Source: Desulfopila sp. IMCC35006 (GTDB taxonomy: Bacteria > Desulfobacterota > Desulfobulbia > Desulfobulbales > Desulfocapsaceae). From it: a stretch of DNA of 64,000 bases. The DNA is taken from the NCBI RefSeq assembly GCF_005116645.1, contig NZ_SWCM01000003.1:431093-495092 (forward strand), given 5' to 3'. How positions within the stretch are numbered: position 1 is the first letter of the stretch; every line of letters starts with the position of its first letter. The position numbers and the translations under genes were made by a program. Shown here in pieces: positions 35,065 to 45,287 of this stretch. Under the pieces are notes generated by a model. The model was not told the DNA's origin and ran no database searches. It saw only the letters and a program-made list of their open reading frames with translations.

Positions 35065-38000
35065 CTACTTCGTTTTCCGGCACCAGTCATAGGCGTTGGT
35101 AAACATCTGCATCCAGGGGGATACCTGCAAGCCTTTCATCTCTTCCGGCAGATAGTGGGCCTGCCAGGGCAGAAAGACCCGTTCGGGATGCGGCATGAGG
35201 GCTAAATGCCTGCCGTCGGCTGAGCACAGCCCGGCAAGTCCATCGATTGAGCCGTTGGGATTAAACGGATATTTCCCGGTTGGCTGACCATCATCGTCAA
35301 CATAGACCAGCGGCGTCATGCCCGACGCTTTTACCTTGTCAAGGAGATCCTTGTCCGGGAAATGCAGTTGGCCTTCCCCGTGGTCAACATGGATGCCAAA
35401 GACCAGCCCTTCCATACCGGCAAGCATCATCGCCGTGCTTTTCTGCACCTTGACCGTCGTCCAGCGGGACTCAAATCTCCCCGAAACATTGCGAATAAAC
35501 CGGGGCTGGCGTTCAGCAGGCAGCCCCATCTCCGGGACCCAGCCAAGCAAGCCAAACAACTGGCAGCCATTGCAGATCCCCAGGGTAAAGGTATCGGGCC
35601 GCCGGTAGAATTCGTCAAACATCTTTTTTAACCGCGGATTGAACAGGATGGTTGCCGCCCAGCCCTTGGCCGATTCCGGCACATCACCATAGGAAAAACC
35701 GCCGACTGCGGCCAGGCCGCGGAAATCGTCCAGGGTAACGGTTCCGGCCAGCAGATCGCTCATGCAGATATCCCAGGGCTCAAACCCGGCCAGATAAAAG
35801 GCCGAAGACATCTCGCGATCGGAGTTAGAGCCCTCATCACGCAGAATTGCCACTTTGGGCTTATCGGTGCGGGTGAGACGCGCAGCAGGTGGCGGCTCAG
35901 GCGTAAAACTCAAATGATAGGCCGGCCCTTTCCGGTCATGGATATTGGTCTTTTCTTCATCGGCACAGGCCGGATTCATCTGCAGCCGTTCCAGCTGATA
36001 ACTGGTTTCTTCCCACCAGCTGCGAAGAACGATCATCGGTTCATCCAGGACCTTCTCGCCGTTATAGCGTATCTGTATCTGTTGTGCCTCGGTTGTCGTG
36101 CCAAGCTGGACAAAGGATACTCCGGCACCAGCCAGAATTTGCTCCACCTGGGAAATTTTACCCGGTCGACATTCAACCACCAGCCCCAGTTCCTCGGCAA
36201 AAAGTGTTGCAAAAACTGTATTGGTCCCATGCAGGTCAATATCAAGGCCACAATTGCCGGCAAACGCCATTTCCAGCAGAGTGGTAATCAAGCCGCCGTC
36301 ACTGCGATCGTGACCGGCAGCAATAAGATCCTGGGCGATCAGTTCCTGCACTGCCAGGAAACTGTCTTTGAGAGCCGTACCGTTTTCGACATCAGGACTT
36401 TTATCTCCCACCTGGCCCATCACCTGGGCCAGGGCACTGCCGCCCATCCTGGCCTGACCGCCGGCGAGATCGACATAGAGCAGCGGCGAGCCGATTTCTT
36501 TAATATCGGGCGTTATGACCCTGCCGATTTCCGGCACCGCCGCATAGGCCGAGATGACCAGTTCACGCGGTGACTTGACCGTCTCTTTCCCAACCATGGT
36601 GGCCATGGACAGGCTGTCCTTGCCGCCATCCACCGCCATGCCGACCTCAACCATTATATCGCGCATGGCCCGGGCGGCGTCATAGATGGCCGCACCCTCA
36701 CCCGGCAGCTTTGGGGCCCACATCCAGTTAGCCGAACATTTGACCTGCTCCAGCTCCTCGATTTTTGCCCAGACCAGGTTGGTCAGTGCCTCGCCGACGG
36801 CCATCCGGGCACCGGCTGCCGGATCAACCAGCATCTTAATCGACTGTTCGCCGATGGCCGAAGCGATACCCGTCCGGCCGAAATGACTCTGCGCCACCAC
36901 GGCGACATTACTGACGGTCAGTTGGAGAGGGCCGCAACACTGCTGTCGGGCGATAAGGCCGGTCACCGCCCGGTCGACTTTATTAGTGAGAAATCTCTTG
37001 GAACCAACGGAAACCAGGCGCAGCACATCATGCAGCGCGGAAGCCACCGTCAATTCTGCCGGGAGCTGCAGAGCTTGTGCGCGCAGCGGCGTTCTGGTAT
37101 CGGTAAATGTCTTCTGGGGAATTTCACCGAGCAGGACCGGCAGATCGATATTCACCGGAGTGGTGTCATCGTTTGCGTCATGGAGGACAAACTTCAAATC
37201 GCCGGTCACCTCCCCCAGCACCTCGCAATTGACCTTCTCCCGAACACAAATCTTCTCGAACTGGGCAATATTTTCCGGGCGAATCAAAAAACCGCACCGC
37301 TCCTGGTATTCGGCAACATAAATTTCCAGCACCGACATGGTCGGGTCGCCGACCCGGATATTACGGACCTCCACCCGGCCACCGGATTTTTCCACCAGCT
37401 CTTTCAACACATTGGCCGGGCCGCCTGCGCCCTGGTCGTGAATCACATCGATCAGGGTTTTTTCGCCCATCTCGTTGCAGGCGCGGATGACCCGGTTCAT
37501 CTTCTGCTCCATTTCCGCATCGCCGCGCTGCACCGCATTGAAATCCAGACTCGACTCGTTTTCCCCCTGGAGCATACTGGATGCGGCCCCGCCGCCGAAA
37601 CCAACGCGATAGGCCGGCCCACCCACCTGGACGATGAGCATGCCCTGCACTGCGGAGGCTTTTTCGGTATGCCGGCCGTCAATCTGGCCGACCCCGGCGG
37701 TAAACATGATCGGCTTGAGAAAGCCCCACCTTTCACCGCTATCCAGACGCATATCAAAGGATCTGGTAAAGCCCTGAATAAGGGGTTCGCCGAACTTATT
37801 GCCGTAATCCGAGGCGCCGTTACTGGCTTCAATTTCTATTTCCAGGGCCGAGGCCAGATTGTCGGGGCAGGGATAACTCTGTTCCCAGGGCAGTTCATAG
37901 CCGGGAATATGCAGGTTTCCAACGCAATACCCAGCGGTCCCGGCGACGACAAAACCGCCCTGGCCGGTGCCCTGGACATCACGAATCCGCCCGCCGGTGC

Positions 38001-38871
38001 CGGTTTCCGCGCCCGGGAAAGGTGCGACCCCTGTGGGAAAGTTATGCGTCTCCGCGGTAAGAAGGGGATGATACTGCACCGTCACCGGCACAAGCGGAGA
38101 GGGACTGCCGGGCTGCGCCGGCACCAGGGTATCGATTGCATAGCCTTGAATGACGCTGGAGTTATCTTTAAAGGCAATCAGCGATCCCTTGGGATGTGCG
38201 TTGAGCGTTGCGGTCACCAGATCAAAGAGGGTGCTGTCCATTTCCTCGCCGTCAATCACCTGTTTTCCTTTAAAAAAACCATGCCGGGAGTGCTCGGAAT
38301 TGGCATTGTTCAAATCCATGATCTCAACGATGGTCGGATTGCGGTGCTGCTGGTTGACAAAGTAGTCGTAGTAGAGGTTCCTGTCCCATTCGTCCATGGA
38401 AATCCCCGGCAACTCGTTCAGGCCATCCGCCCCCAGCGTCTTGAGATCCACCTCATAGACCGCCTCCGGCACCACTCCGGTGTGAAAACTCGTCAGCGGC
38501 GCCGGATAGTGGCACTCGGTCATCCGATCATGGTGAAGGTGAATAAATTCCTGCACATCGATGTTTCCCGGTACCAGATACCGCCTGGAGCGCTCCACCC
38601 TGGTGATCATGTCCAGCCCTGTGGCCTTGCAGATGGAGACCATATTCGATGACCAGGCGGTGGCAAAATTGAGCCGGGGCCCTACTTCCACCACCCTGTC
38701 GCCTTGCAGAACGGGAGCATCACTGACACTGTCAACGAGAAACCCATCCGCCAGAATAAGCCGCAGACAGGTCATTTCCTCGCTGGTTAACGGCCGGATT
38801 GATTCGATGTTAAAACAATAGGCCTTGTGGTCATCAATTTTTCGATACAGCTGTGTGACGGTGACACCCAT
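35065..38871 (-). CDS. purL: Phosphoribosylformylglycinamidine synthase, single chain
   Basis: Fourth step of purine synthesis: FGAR plus glutamine and ATP to FGAM. At 1268 residues it is the large form with N-terminal PurS-like domain, duplicated synthetase domains (NSEHSRHGFFKG, LTAETHNFPTGVAPFPGAETGTGGRIRD) and a C-terminal class I glutaminase with Cys in LGICNGCQLFGLLGWVPE (about residue 1097) and His/Glu in LMPHPERVF. The ATG at 38871 has GAGGA upstream. The region before it (38872-39121) contains no recognised riboswitch. Confidence 0.97.
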   Translation of the reverse strand: MGVTVTQLYRKIDDHKAYCFNIESIRPLTSEEMTCLRLILADGFLVDSVSDAPVLQGDRVVEVGPRLNFATAWSSNMVSICKATGLDMITRVERSRRYLVPGNIDVQEFIHLHHDRMTECHYPAPLTSFHTGVVPEAVYEVDLKTLGADGLNELPGISMDEWDRNLYYDYFVNQQHRNPTIVEIMDLNNANSEHSRHGFFKGKQVIDGEEMDSTLFDLVTATLNAHPKGSLIAFKDNSSVIQGYAIDTLVPAQPGSPSPLVPVTVQYHPLLTAETHNFPTGVAPFPGAETGTGGRIRDVQGTGQGGFVVAGTAGYCVGNLHIPGYELPWEQSYPCPDNLASALEIEIEASNGASDYGNKFGEPLIQGFTRSFDMRLDSGERWGFLKPIMFTAGVGQIDGRHTEKASAVQGMLIVQVGGPAYRVGFGGGAASSMLQGENESSLDFNAVQRGDAEMEQKMNRVIRACNEMGEKTLIDVIHDQGAGGPANVLKELVEKSGGRVEVRNIRVGDPTMSVLEIYVAEYQERCGFLIRPENIAQFEKICVREKVNCEVLGEVTGDLKFVLHDANDDTTPVNIDLPVLLGEIPQKTFTDTRTPLRAQALQLPAELTVASALHDVLRLVSVGSKRFLTNKVDRAVTGLIARQQCCGPLQLTVSNVAVVAQSHFGRTGIASAIGEQSIKMLVDPAAGARMAVGEALTNLVWAKIEELEQVKCSANWMWAPKLPGEGAAIYDAARAMRDIMVEVGMAVDGGKDSLSMATMVGKETVKSPRELVISAYAAVPEIGRVITPDIKEIGSPLLYVDLAGGQARMGGSALAQVMGQVGDKSPDVENGTALKDSFLAVQELIAQDLIAAGHDRSDGGLITTLLEMAFAGNCGLDIDLHGTNTVFATLFAEELGLVVECRPGKISQVEQILAGAGVSFVQLGTTTEAQQIQIRYNGEKVLDEPMIVLRSWWEETSYQLERLQMNPACADEEKTNIHDRKGPAYHLSFTPEPPPAARLTRTDKPKVAILRDEGSNSDREMSSAFYLAGFEPWDICMSDLLAGTVTLDDFRGLAAVGGFSYGDVPESAKGWAATILFNPRLKKMFDEFYRRPDTFTLGICNGCQLFGLLGWVPEMGLPAERQPRFIRNVSGRFESRWTTVKVQKSTAMMLAGMEGLVFGIHVDHGEGQLHFPDKDLLDKVKASGMTPLVYVDDDGQPTGKYPFNPNGSIDGLAGLCSADGRHLALMPHPERVFLPWQAHYLPEEMKGLQVSPWMQMFTNAYDWCRKTK

Positions 38872-39121
38872 GATTATTTCCTCTATACTTTATATAATGG
38901 CTTACCAAAGCGCTTCATCCGTCAGTCGCACGTGAAGCTTTTAAACGAGCCAGTCTTAAATTCGATTTAAGGTGAGATTATCAGTGATAAAGAGCGCAAG
39001 GAGCCTGACACGGCAAGGCCTCCATAACGCGCCTGAGTGGCTATATGGGCAGACACTAGCATTATTCGGCAATTATTTCCCCATCATTTTGAGCAGAGTA
39101 TAACGACCGAACCTCGCACAT

Positions 39122-39517
39122 CTACTTCCGGCTGAGCAGCATATGTTCAAGCTGCGGACCTACTTTTTTCCAGTCTACGCAAGGCCTGGCGAAGCCTTCC
39201 GGCTGAATGAGCGGACAGCCAAACCCCGAATCGTCAACATATACTTCTCCGTAGGCCTTGGGGCTGCTGGTCCAGATATCCTGATCAGGGTTTCTGTTCA
39301 CGCCAAACAGCTGAATACCATTTTCCTCCATATAACGTACTGCATCCTGCAACAGGTTCATCCCGTCCGCTCTATTGGAACGCATGGTAAACAGAATGAT
39401 TTTTGCACCAAGAAACTGCAACCTTTTCAGCCAGGCAACTGCCACAGGGACGGGTTCGCCGATTTCCGGGTATCGGTGATCGACCACTGTTCCATCAAAA
39501 TCAACACATATATACAT
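39122..39517 (-). CDS. Small HAD-superfamily hydrolase-like protein
   Basis: A 131-residue protein with the HAD nucleophile motif VDFDGTVVDHRYPEIGEP at the N-terminus, IILFTMRSNRADG as motif II and VYVDDSGFGCPLI as the acidic motif IV. Size and pattern fit the cap-less BT0820-like group. The substrate is unknown. It stands between recD2 and purL on the same strand with spacers of about 235 and 250 bp. Confidence 0.82.
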   Translation of the reverse strand: MYICVDFDGTVVDHRYPEIGEPVPVAVAWLKRLQFLGAKIILFTMRSNRADGMNLLQDAVRYMEENGIQLFGVNRNPDQDIWTSSPKAYGEVYVDDSGFGCPLIQPEGFARPCVDWKKVGPQLEHMLLSRK

Positions 39518-39752
39518 GACAAACTCGTAAGAACCGTAAATTTGAGATAATTAAAGTAAAAACGTCCTACACATTACTTTCTCGAAAAAGATATCTGTGG
39601 TGCGCCTGCCCGCATATGGTAACGCACTTAGGCGACATTGCAACTTTTCGGTGGCCGGTAATTCTCGTCTTTTTCCACGCAAAAAGCAAGGTACAGTTGC
39701 CGCAAAGCTGTCATTGCCATATGACACTCCTGTCATTCGACCCCCACCGCGG

Positions 39753-42215
39753 TTAACGATGCAGCAACAGCCGCAAGGCTGTCTGGCGCTTGCTGGTGTC
39801 CTGCTGGCCCACGGCCATGGCCATGGCTTTACGCGTGCCGACCAGCACCGCCAGCTTTCGTGCCCTGGTCAGCCCGGTATAGATGAGATTACGAAAAAGC
39901 ATCTTAAAATGCTGGGTCAATACCGGCATGATGACGGCGCCGAATTCGCTGCCCTGGGATTTATGAATGGTTATCGCATAGGCCAGGTCGAGTTCCAGGA
40001 TATCGTCTTTTTGATAGACAACCTCCCGCCCTTCCGGGAAAAAGGCCACCACACAACTGAGACCGATGTTATCGATGGATAAAATCGTGCCGATATCACC
40101 GTTAAAAACGACCAGGTCATAGTTGTTTCTCCGGTGGATTACCCGGTCGCCGACCCGAAAGATCCGCTCCCCAACCAACAGCTGCGCCTTGCCCTCTGCC
40201 TGTGGATTGGCCGCCTCCTGGATGACCCTGTTCAGATTCGCGGTCCCCAGACTGCCGCGGGTCATCGGTGAGAGGATCTGGATCTCGCATTCCCGCCCAT
40301 GGTATTTGGGGATCCACTCCAGATAGAGGCGCACCACCGTATCAACCGCAGCTAAGCCATAATGCAGGGTTGACCAGGGGTGCACCCTGGCCAGGACCGC
40401 TTTTAATTCATCGACTCCGCCCTGGGCCTGCTGCACCTTGTGCAGATCGACGTGCAGAAATTTTTTGGGAATGACAAAATCTTCTTCATAGGCAGAACGG
40501 ATCTGCTCGGAGGTTCTGAATTCATAGAGGTTTTCGGAGGTCGTCAGCCCTTCAAGCTGGGGCGTCTGCAAATCATAGAAACGTTTCACCCGAGCCACAA
40601 AGCTCAGCTGTTCCTGGGTGGCTTCATCCGAATCGATAAACAGACAGTCACTCTTTCGCCAGATCTCCGGTTTTTTGAAAGGCGAGTCGATGGGCGGCGT
40701 GACACCTTTATTTATCTGGTGGGCATACTGAATTATCTTTGACTCCTGCGCCTGACGGAAAATCCGGGTGAGTCGAAACGCGGCAACCGCACCCGAATCG
40801 AGGATATCCCGCAGGACATTGCCGGCACCCACCGAGGGCAGCTGATCGGCATCGCCGATAAACAGCACCTGGCATCCGGCGGGCACTGCTTTTAACAGGG
40901 ACGCTGTCAGGGAAATATCGAGCATGGAACATTCATCGACAATGAGGAAGTCGGCCTGCAGCGGTTGCTCCTCATTCTTCTTGAACGCCCCGCCCTGCCA
41001 CTCCAGCAGGCGGTGCAGGGTCTTGGCCTCCCTGCCGATGACTTCTGTCATCCGCTGGGCGGCACGGCCGGTTGGAGCGGCGAGCAGCACCCGTTTGCCC
41101 AGATGCTCAAGCAGCCTGACGATAACAAGAGTGGTGGTAGTCTTTCCACAGCCCGGTCCCCCGGTCAGAACCGAAAATTGATTGGCGATAACGGCCTGCA
41201 CGGCAACCGCCTGTTCCTCGCTGAGTGCGATCCCCTGTTTCTGGCAATGCAGCCGGGTCCATGTACCGGCAGCCTGACCGTCAATGTTCAGCGGATAGGC
41301 CATGCCGCGCACTTTTTCTGCGACAAAGGCTTCATCGTAATAGAGCGATTTGGAGTAGTAGCAGACCAGATCGCCCCCGTCAGGAAGGGGCAGCAAACGC
41401 ACTTTCAGCTGATTCTCAGCCTCCATCCGGTGCAGGATATCGCCAAGACGGCCTTCCGGGTTAAAGCCAAGCAGGCTGCCGACTTCAGTGGTAATCTGAG
41501 TTGCCAGCAGATAACAGTGCCCCTGCTCGCGGCCGGCGGCCAGGACATGCCTGACGGCTGCGGTTATGCGCTGCTCGCTGTCTTCGGCCAGTCCCAGGCT
41601 GAGGGCGACTTTATCGGCCGAGAAAAAACCGATGCCATAAAAATCATTCGCCAGCCGGTAAGGATCTTCACTGACCATCTGAATGGCCTGATCCCCGTAT
41701 TTTTTATAAATCCTTACCGAAAAAAGGGTCGAGATGCCATGCCCCTGCAAAAACATCATCACTTCCCGCACGACTTTATGCTCCCGCCAGGCCTGCTCGA
41801 TCATCTGCAGCTTTTTTTTGGCGATGCCGGGCACCTCGAGCAGCCTGCTTATATCGTACTCAAAGACATCCAGGGTACTTTCCTTGAAGTTGCCAACGAT
41901 CCTGGCGGCGGTTTTCGGCCCGACCCCATGAATCAGCCCGGAGCCCAGATATTTTTCCAGCGCGGCGGTGGTCGCGGGTTTTTTCTCAATGGCCCGAAGG
42001 GCTTTAAACTGTCGGCCAAACTGGGGATGCACCGTCCAGGCGCCATGAAATTCCATGGTCGCCCCGGCAAAGACCTGGGTCTGATGCACGGTCACCGTCT
42101 CCAGACTACCGGGGCTGTTGAAGGGGGAAACCCGCAAGACCGACCAGCCGGTGTCGGCATTGTGGTAGGTGACCCGCTGGACAATGCCGCGCAGACTTTC
42201 AGTTATATCCGCCAT
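39753..42215 (-). CDS. recD2: RecD2-like ATP-dependent DNA helicase
   Basis: An 820-residue SF1B 5'-3' helicase. It has the RecD2 N-terminal region (GIVQRVTYHNADTGWSVLRV), helix-hairpin-helix segments (GVGPKTAARIVGNF), Walker A GGPGCGKTTTT (about residue 353), DECSML as motif II, GDADQLPSVGAGNVLRD, a RIFRQ motif and a C-terminal AITIHKSQGSEF / YTGLTRAR. An insert of about 120 residues after the RIFRQ region (IWRKSDCLFIDSDEA... to HYGLAAVDTVV) is larger than in compact family members. No RecB or RecC is encoded nearby, as expected for RecD2. Its start overlaps the preceding gene by 17 bp. Confidence 0.92.
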   Translation of the reverse strand: MADITESLRGIVQRVTYHNADTGWSVLRVSPFNSPGSLETVTVHQTQVFAGATMEFHGAWTVHPQFGRQFKALRAIEKKPATTAALEKYLGSGLIHGVGPKTAARIVGNFKESTLDVFEYDISRLLEVPGIAKKKLQMIEQAWREHKVVREVMMFLQGHGISTLFSVRIYKKYGDQAIQMVSEDPYRLANDFYGIGFFSADKVALSLGLAEDSEQRITAAVRHVLAAGREQGHCYLLATQITTEVGSLLGFNPEGRLGDILHRMEAENQLKVRLLPLPDGGDLVCYYSKSLYYDEAFVAEKVRGMAYPLNIDGQAAGTWTRLHCQKQGIALSEEQAVAVQAVIANQFSVLTGGPGCGKTTTTLVIVRLLEHLGKRVLLAAPTGRAAQRMTEVIGREAKTLHRLLEWQGGAFKKNEEQPLQADFLIVDECSMLDISLTASLLKAVPAGCQVLFIGDADQLPSVGAGNVLRDILDSGAVAAFRLTRIFRQAQESKIIQYAHQINKGVTPPIDSPFKKPEIWRKSDCLFIDSDEATQEQLSFVARVKRFYDLQTPQLEGLTTSENLYEFRTSEQIRSAYEEDFVIPKKFLHVDLHKVQQAQGGVDELKAVLARVHPWSTLHYGLAAVDTVVRLYLEWIPKYHGRECEIQILSPMTRGSLGTANLNRVIQEAANPQAEGKAQLLVGERIFRVGDRVIHRRNNYDLVVFNGDIGTILSIDNIGLSCVVAFFPEGREVVYQKDDILELDLAYAITIHKSQGSEFGAVIMPVLTQHFKMLFRNLIYTGLTRARKLAVLVGTRKAMAMAVGQQDTSKRQTALRLLLHR

Positions 42216-43791
42216 AGCTCGTCAGTGCATTGTCCGGATGCCGATGTTCCCCGGCACTGGTGATGAAGATGGCACTCCTGCCGGGCAGGGGGCATTTCGT
42301 CTCGCAGATACCGCAGCCGATGCAGAGCTCCTCCACCACATAGGGCTGCCCGATGGTTATCGCCTGCCCGTCCGTACCTGCCACGACTACTTCTTTAAAG
42401 CGAATAGCCTTATCCGGTGTCGGGCAATGTTCCTCGCAGACCATGCAGGCAGTGGCCCTGGCATAGGGAAGACAGATATTTTTATCAAACCAGGCATGGC
42501 CGATTTTCCACTGGTGCTTTTCGACCGTGGTCAACTGTCGGATGGCCCCGGTGGGACAGACCTGGCCACAAAGCGTGCAGTTGAATTCGCAATACCCGCT
42601 CCGTGCCACCAGCATCGGGCTGAACATGCCGTCGAGTCCTGCCTGGAAAAGCGATGGCTGCAGGGCGTTGCCAAGACAGACCTGGATACATTCGGCACAG
42701 CGGACGCAGCGCTGCAGGAATTCTTTCTCCGCAAGGGCTCCCGGCGGCCTGATCAATAAAGGATCCGGATTTTTCGCCTGCACCGCAACCCCTTTGACCG
42801 AAGGCAGCAGAAAACCGAGGAGGGCCGCGCCAATAAATTTTCTGCGGGAAAGAGACGGCCGACTGTTTTTCCGGCCGATAAGGGCAAAGTCGAAACCAAT
42901 TATCTGTCGGGGACATTTTTCCACGCACTCGTAACAGAGAGTGCAGCTCCCCATATCGATTTTCCGATCGTCATCAATAGCGCCCATCCGGCAGTTGCTG
43001 CTGCAGATGCGACAAGCGCGGCAATCGTCGTTGCCACCCTTGGCGGCAAATGTTCCGCTGCGGCCGATAAGACCGAGCAGCGCCCCAAGAGGACAGAGAT
43101 TGCGGCAGAAAAATCTTCGCTGCACCGCCTCCAACAGCAAAACCGTGAGCAGCACAAACAGCGAAAAATAGGCAAGCTGGAAAAATTTCTGGCTGGAAGG
43201 CAGCACCGTGGCGCGAAGAAAGCTGTACACCGGCTCAGTGAAACCGTTGACAACGGGCAGCTCCTGATAGGTATAGGTGAAAAATCCGACAGTCAGGTTA
43301 TTGAAGGCAGGATATAGTGCCTGGGCCAGCCCGCGCACCAGAATCGAGAATGGATCGAAATAACCGGCTATGCCAAATCCGAATAGGGCAGAAACAAGCG
43401 TGAAAATAAGAATTATAAGGGCCAGATCGGGAAAAAAGGTGCGGCTTTTTCTCCAGGTTGCCGGAATGAACTTCTGACAAAGATCGAGCAGGGTTCCCAT
43501 CGGGCAGAACCAGCCGCAAAACGCCCGGCCGACAAAAAACGTCAGCACCACCACCGCAAGAGCGGGCAGAAACAGGGCCACAAAAGTTTTTGCAGCAAGC
43601 ATCACGGCCGCAGCAAGAAAAGGATCGAGACGAAAGAGGATATTGACCGCAGCGTCAAGTCGGTCGGAACCGTTGTAATCGGTCTTGATAAACAGATACA
43701 AAAATACCGCTAAAAAGAGCAGTTGCGTGCAACGCCGAAGAACCATCAGGCGCCAACCTCCTCTTTTTGGGGGTTTTGTAACGGTCATCAT
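42199..43791 (-). CDS. NapH-NapG-type membrane/periplasmic polyferredoxin fusion
   Basis: A 530-residue protein (ATG 43791 preferred over TTG 43800). The N-terminal half is NapH-like: four to five membrane helices with FCGWFCPMGTLLDLC and FFCRNLCPLGALLGL, then two cluster motifs (CRACRICSSNC, CTLCYECVEKC). Near residue 317 a twin-arginine-like motif SRRKFIGAALLGFLL appears inside the chain, followed by a NapG/MauM-like polyferredoxin with further motifs (CVRCAECIQVC, CTLCGQVCP, CMVCEEHCP, CIGCGICETKCP). NapGH pairs oxidise quinol and deliver electrons to periplasmic reductases. No terminal reductase gene adjoins it; the neighbour is a Tat-exported DUF362 protein. Confidence 0.85.
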   Translation of the reverse strand: MMTVTKPPKRGGWRLMVLRRCTQLLFLAVFLYLFIKTDYNGSDRLDAAVNILFRLDPFLAAAVMLAAKTFVALFLPALAVVVLTFFVGRAFCGWFCPMGTLLDLCQKFIPATWRKSRTFFPDLALIILIFTLVSALFGFGIAGYFDPFSILVRGLAQALYPAFNNLTVGFFTYTYQELPVVNGFTEPVYSFLRATVLPSSQKFFQLAYFSLFVLLTVLLLEAVQRRFFCRNLCPLGALLGLIGRSGTFAAKGGNDDCRACRICSSNCRMGAIDDDRKIDMGSCTLCYECVEKCPRQIIGFDFALIGRKNSRPSLSRRKFIGAALLGFLLPSVKGVAVQAKNPDPLLIRPPGALAEKEFLQRCVRCAECIQVCLGNALQPSLFQAGLDGMFSPMLVARSGYCEFNCTLCGQVCPTGAIRQLTTVEKHQWKIGHAWFDKNICLPYARATACMVCEEHCPTPDKAIRFKEVVVAGTDGQAITIGQPYVVEELCIGCGICETKCPLPGRSAIFITSAGEHRHPDNALTSYGGYN

Positions 43792-43842
43792 ATTTGCCAA
43801 ACTCGTAAAAACATAGACCTTGAGATGGTTAAGTAAAAAGCT

Positions 43843-44787
43843 TCATATTTGCACGGTTTTAATCTCCATCTTATCAATATCCATCTCGCCAAGCCCCATC
43901 TCATAGGCAGCCAGGGTACTGGCAATGTCCTGCGGCTGCATCGCAAAAAGGGTAGTGGCATAGGCATCGGCGGCCACCGGATCGGAAGAGGCGATGACCG
44001 TATTCATCTCCTTGACATCTTCTCTTCGACCACCCTGAGGCCCATTGCGCAACAGCATCCTGGTGGCATCGATCACCGTCAGTTTGGGTTGCACCACGGT
44101 CGCCAGATCCGCCAGCTCCTGACCGAGATTATGATGCAGCCGGCCACGATTACCGCCGATAACCCCCATCGAATTTTTCAACCCAAGCGATAATCGGCTC
44201 AGTCCATGGTGTTTGGCGACCGGAACATTGATATAGCAGTCGGCGGCCAGGGCATCTTTATAGATCTCCCACCGTTTAAGGGATTTCCCTTTGTCGATAT
44301 CAACGGGGACAAATTTACGGGGATCGATATGTTCCCACGCTATTCTCGCATCCCCCAATTTTTCCAACTCGTCGATGATGCCGCTGTTGGTATAACACCG
44401 CCGTTTTTCATTGCAGGTGTGATCAAAAACCTGCACCTTCGTCGCACCCGCATCAAGCGCCAGCTCGGCCAGGGTGCGCACAACCAGGGGATGGGTATTC
44501 GCTCCCAACTCGGGCGTCCGGTCCCAGCCCATGTTCGGCTTTATGACGACAGTATCACCTGTTTTGATAAATTTACCAACTCCTCCTGCAATTTCAACAG
44601 CTTTTACAACCAGCAACCGATAATCCGCACCTTTGGCGACGCCAAGGATCGGAGTTGGAAGCGCTGCCTCGGCGGGAAAGATCCTGAGGCAGGGAACGCC
44701 AAGGCTCAACCCGGCAGTCCACAGCAAGACATCTTTGACGAATTGTCTTCTGTTCATAGATTTTCTGTGATGTGCAGCGGAGTCCAT
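43843..44787 (-). CDS. Tat-exported DUF362 protein
   Basis: A 314-residue protein from ATG 44787 with a twin-arginine leader (MNRRQFVKDVLLWTAGLSLG). The body matches DUF362: VVIKPNMGWDRTPELGANTHPLVVRTL, VQVFDHTCNEKRRCY, INVPVAKHHGLSRLSLGLKNSMGVIG and ASSDPVAADAYATTLF. DUF362 proteins often accompany ferredoxin-type redox proteins, as here, but their activity is unknown. It sits between the PilZ and NapH-NapG genes in a leftward unit. An in-frame GTG at 44796 would overlap the pilZ stop. Confidence 0.86.
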   Translation of the reverse strand: MDSAAHHRKSMNRRQFVKDVLLWTAGLSLGVPCLRIFPAEAALPTPILGVAKGADYRLLVVKAVEIAGGVGKFIKTGDTVVIKPNMGWDRTPELGANTHPLVVRTLAELALDAGATKVQVFDHTCNEKRRCYTNSGIIDELEKLGDARIAWEHIDPRKFVPVDIDKGKSLKRWEIYKDALAADCYINVPVAKHHGLSRLSLGLKNSMGVIGGNRGRLHHNLGQELADLATVVQPKLTVIDATRMLLRNGPQGGRREDVKEMNTVIASSDPVAADAYATTLFAMQPQDIASTLAAYEMGLGEMDIDKMEIKTVQI

Positions 44788-44792
44788 CGGGA

Positions 44793-45230
44793 TCACCTGA
44801 GAGAGCTGTAGTGCTTGGTGGAGACGAGCCCGGCAATGAAGGATTGGTATTCTTTCTTAAAGTCCATAAACTCCATGCCAATCCGGTGTTTGCCTCGTTT
44901 ATCGCCCACGTTTCTTATCACCGCCCGCGACATAACCTTCTGTTTACCGAGAAAAAACCCTATCTTCACCGGCTCGCTCAGGTCCAGTCTGGTATCTAAA
45001 AGAACGGCCATGCCGCTTTGACCGATATCCACCAAAGACCCCAGTCCGTCAAAATTCTTTGCGGCAATCTGAACCGGCATCTTTTGTACATCAAAAAGAG
45101 GCAACAGATCCCGCTCCGTCATCCTGGCCCAGGCTCTCTTGCCCAGAGAATTGTCCGGTTCGTAATTCCAATCGACTTCAAGCCCCTCAATTGATGGAAT
45201 ATCGTCCCAACCTGTTTTCTTCACTGTCAT
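44793..45230 (-). CDS. PilZ-domain protein, paralogue 1
   Basis: A 145-residue protein with RAWAR (RxxxR, residues 32-36) and DIGQSG (68-73), the c-di-GMP binding pattern of PilZ domains but with Gly instead of Ser in the DxSxxG box. The stretch VKIGFFLGKQKVMSRAVIRNVG...HRIGMEFMDF forms the beta-barrel region. Its N-terminus (IPSIEGLEVDWNYEPDNSLGKR) is nearly repeated in the protein encoded at 57813-58259. It probably acts as a c-di-GMP-responsive adaptor, with its target unknown. Confidence 0.85.
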   Translation of the reverse strand: MTVKKTGWDDIPSIEGLEVDWNYEPDNSLGKRAWARMTERDLLPLFDVQKMPVQIAAKNFDGLGSLVDIGQSGMAVLLDTRLDLSEPVKIGFFLGKQKVMSRAVIRNVGDKRGKHRIGMEFMDFKKEYQSFIAGLVSTKHYSSLR

Positions 45231-45287
45231 ATTTTTCTCCCAAAAGAATTTCTGGTGAGATACATGAATCCTGCATTTTTACTACGT

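Noticed and set aside
36883..38652. A 589-codon open reading on the plus strand
   Set aside because: It lies wholly antisense to purL, has no family motif, and arises from codon bias of the real gene. The long plus-strand readings at 2193-3239, 30852-31805 and 40965-42263 are rejected for the same reason (antisense to hutU, prkA and recD2).
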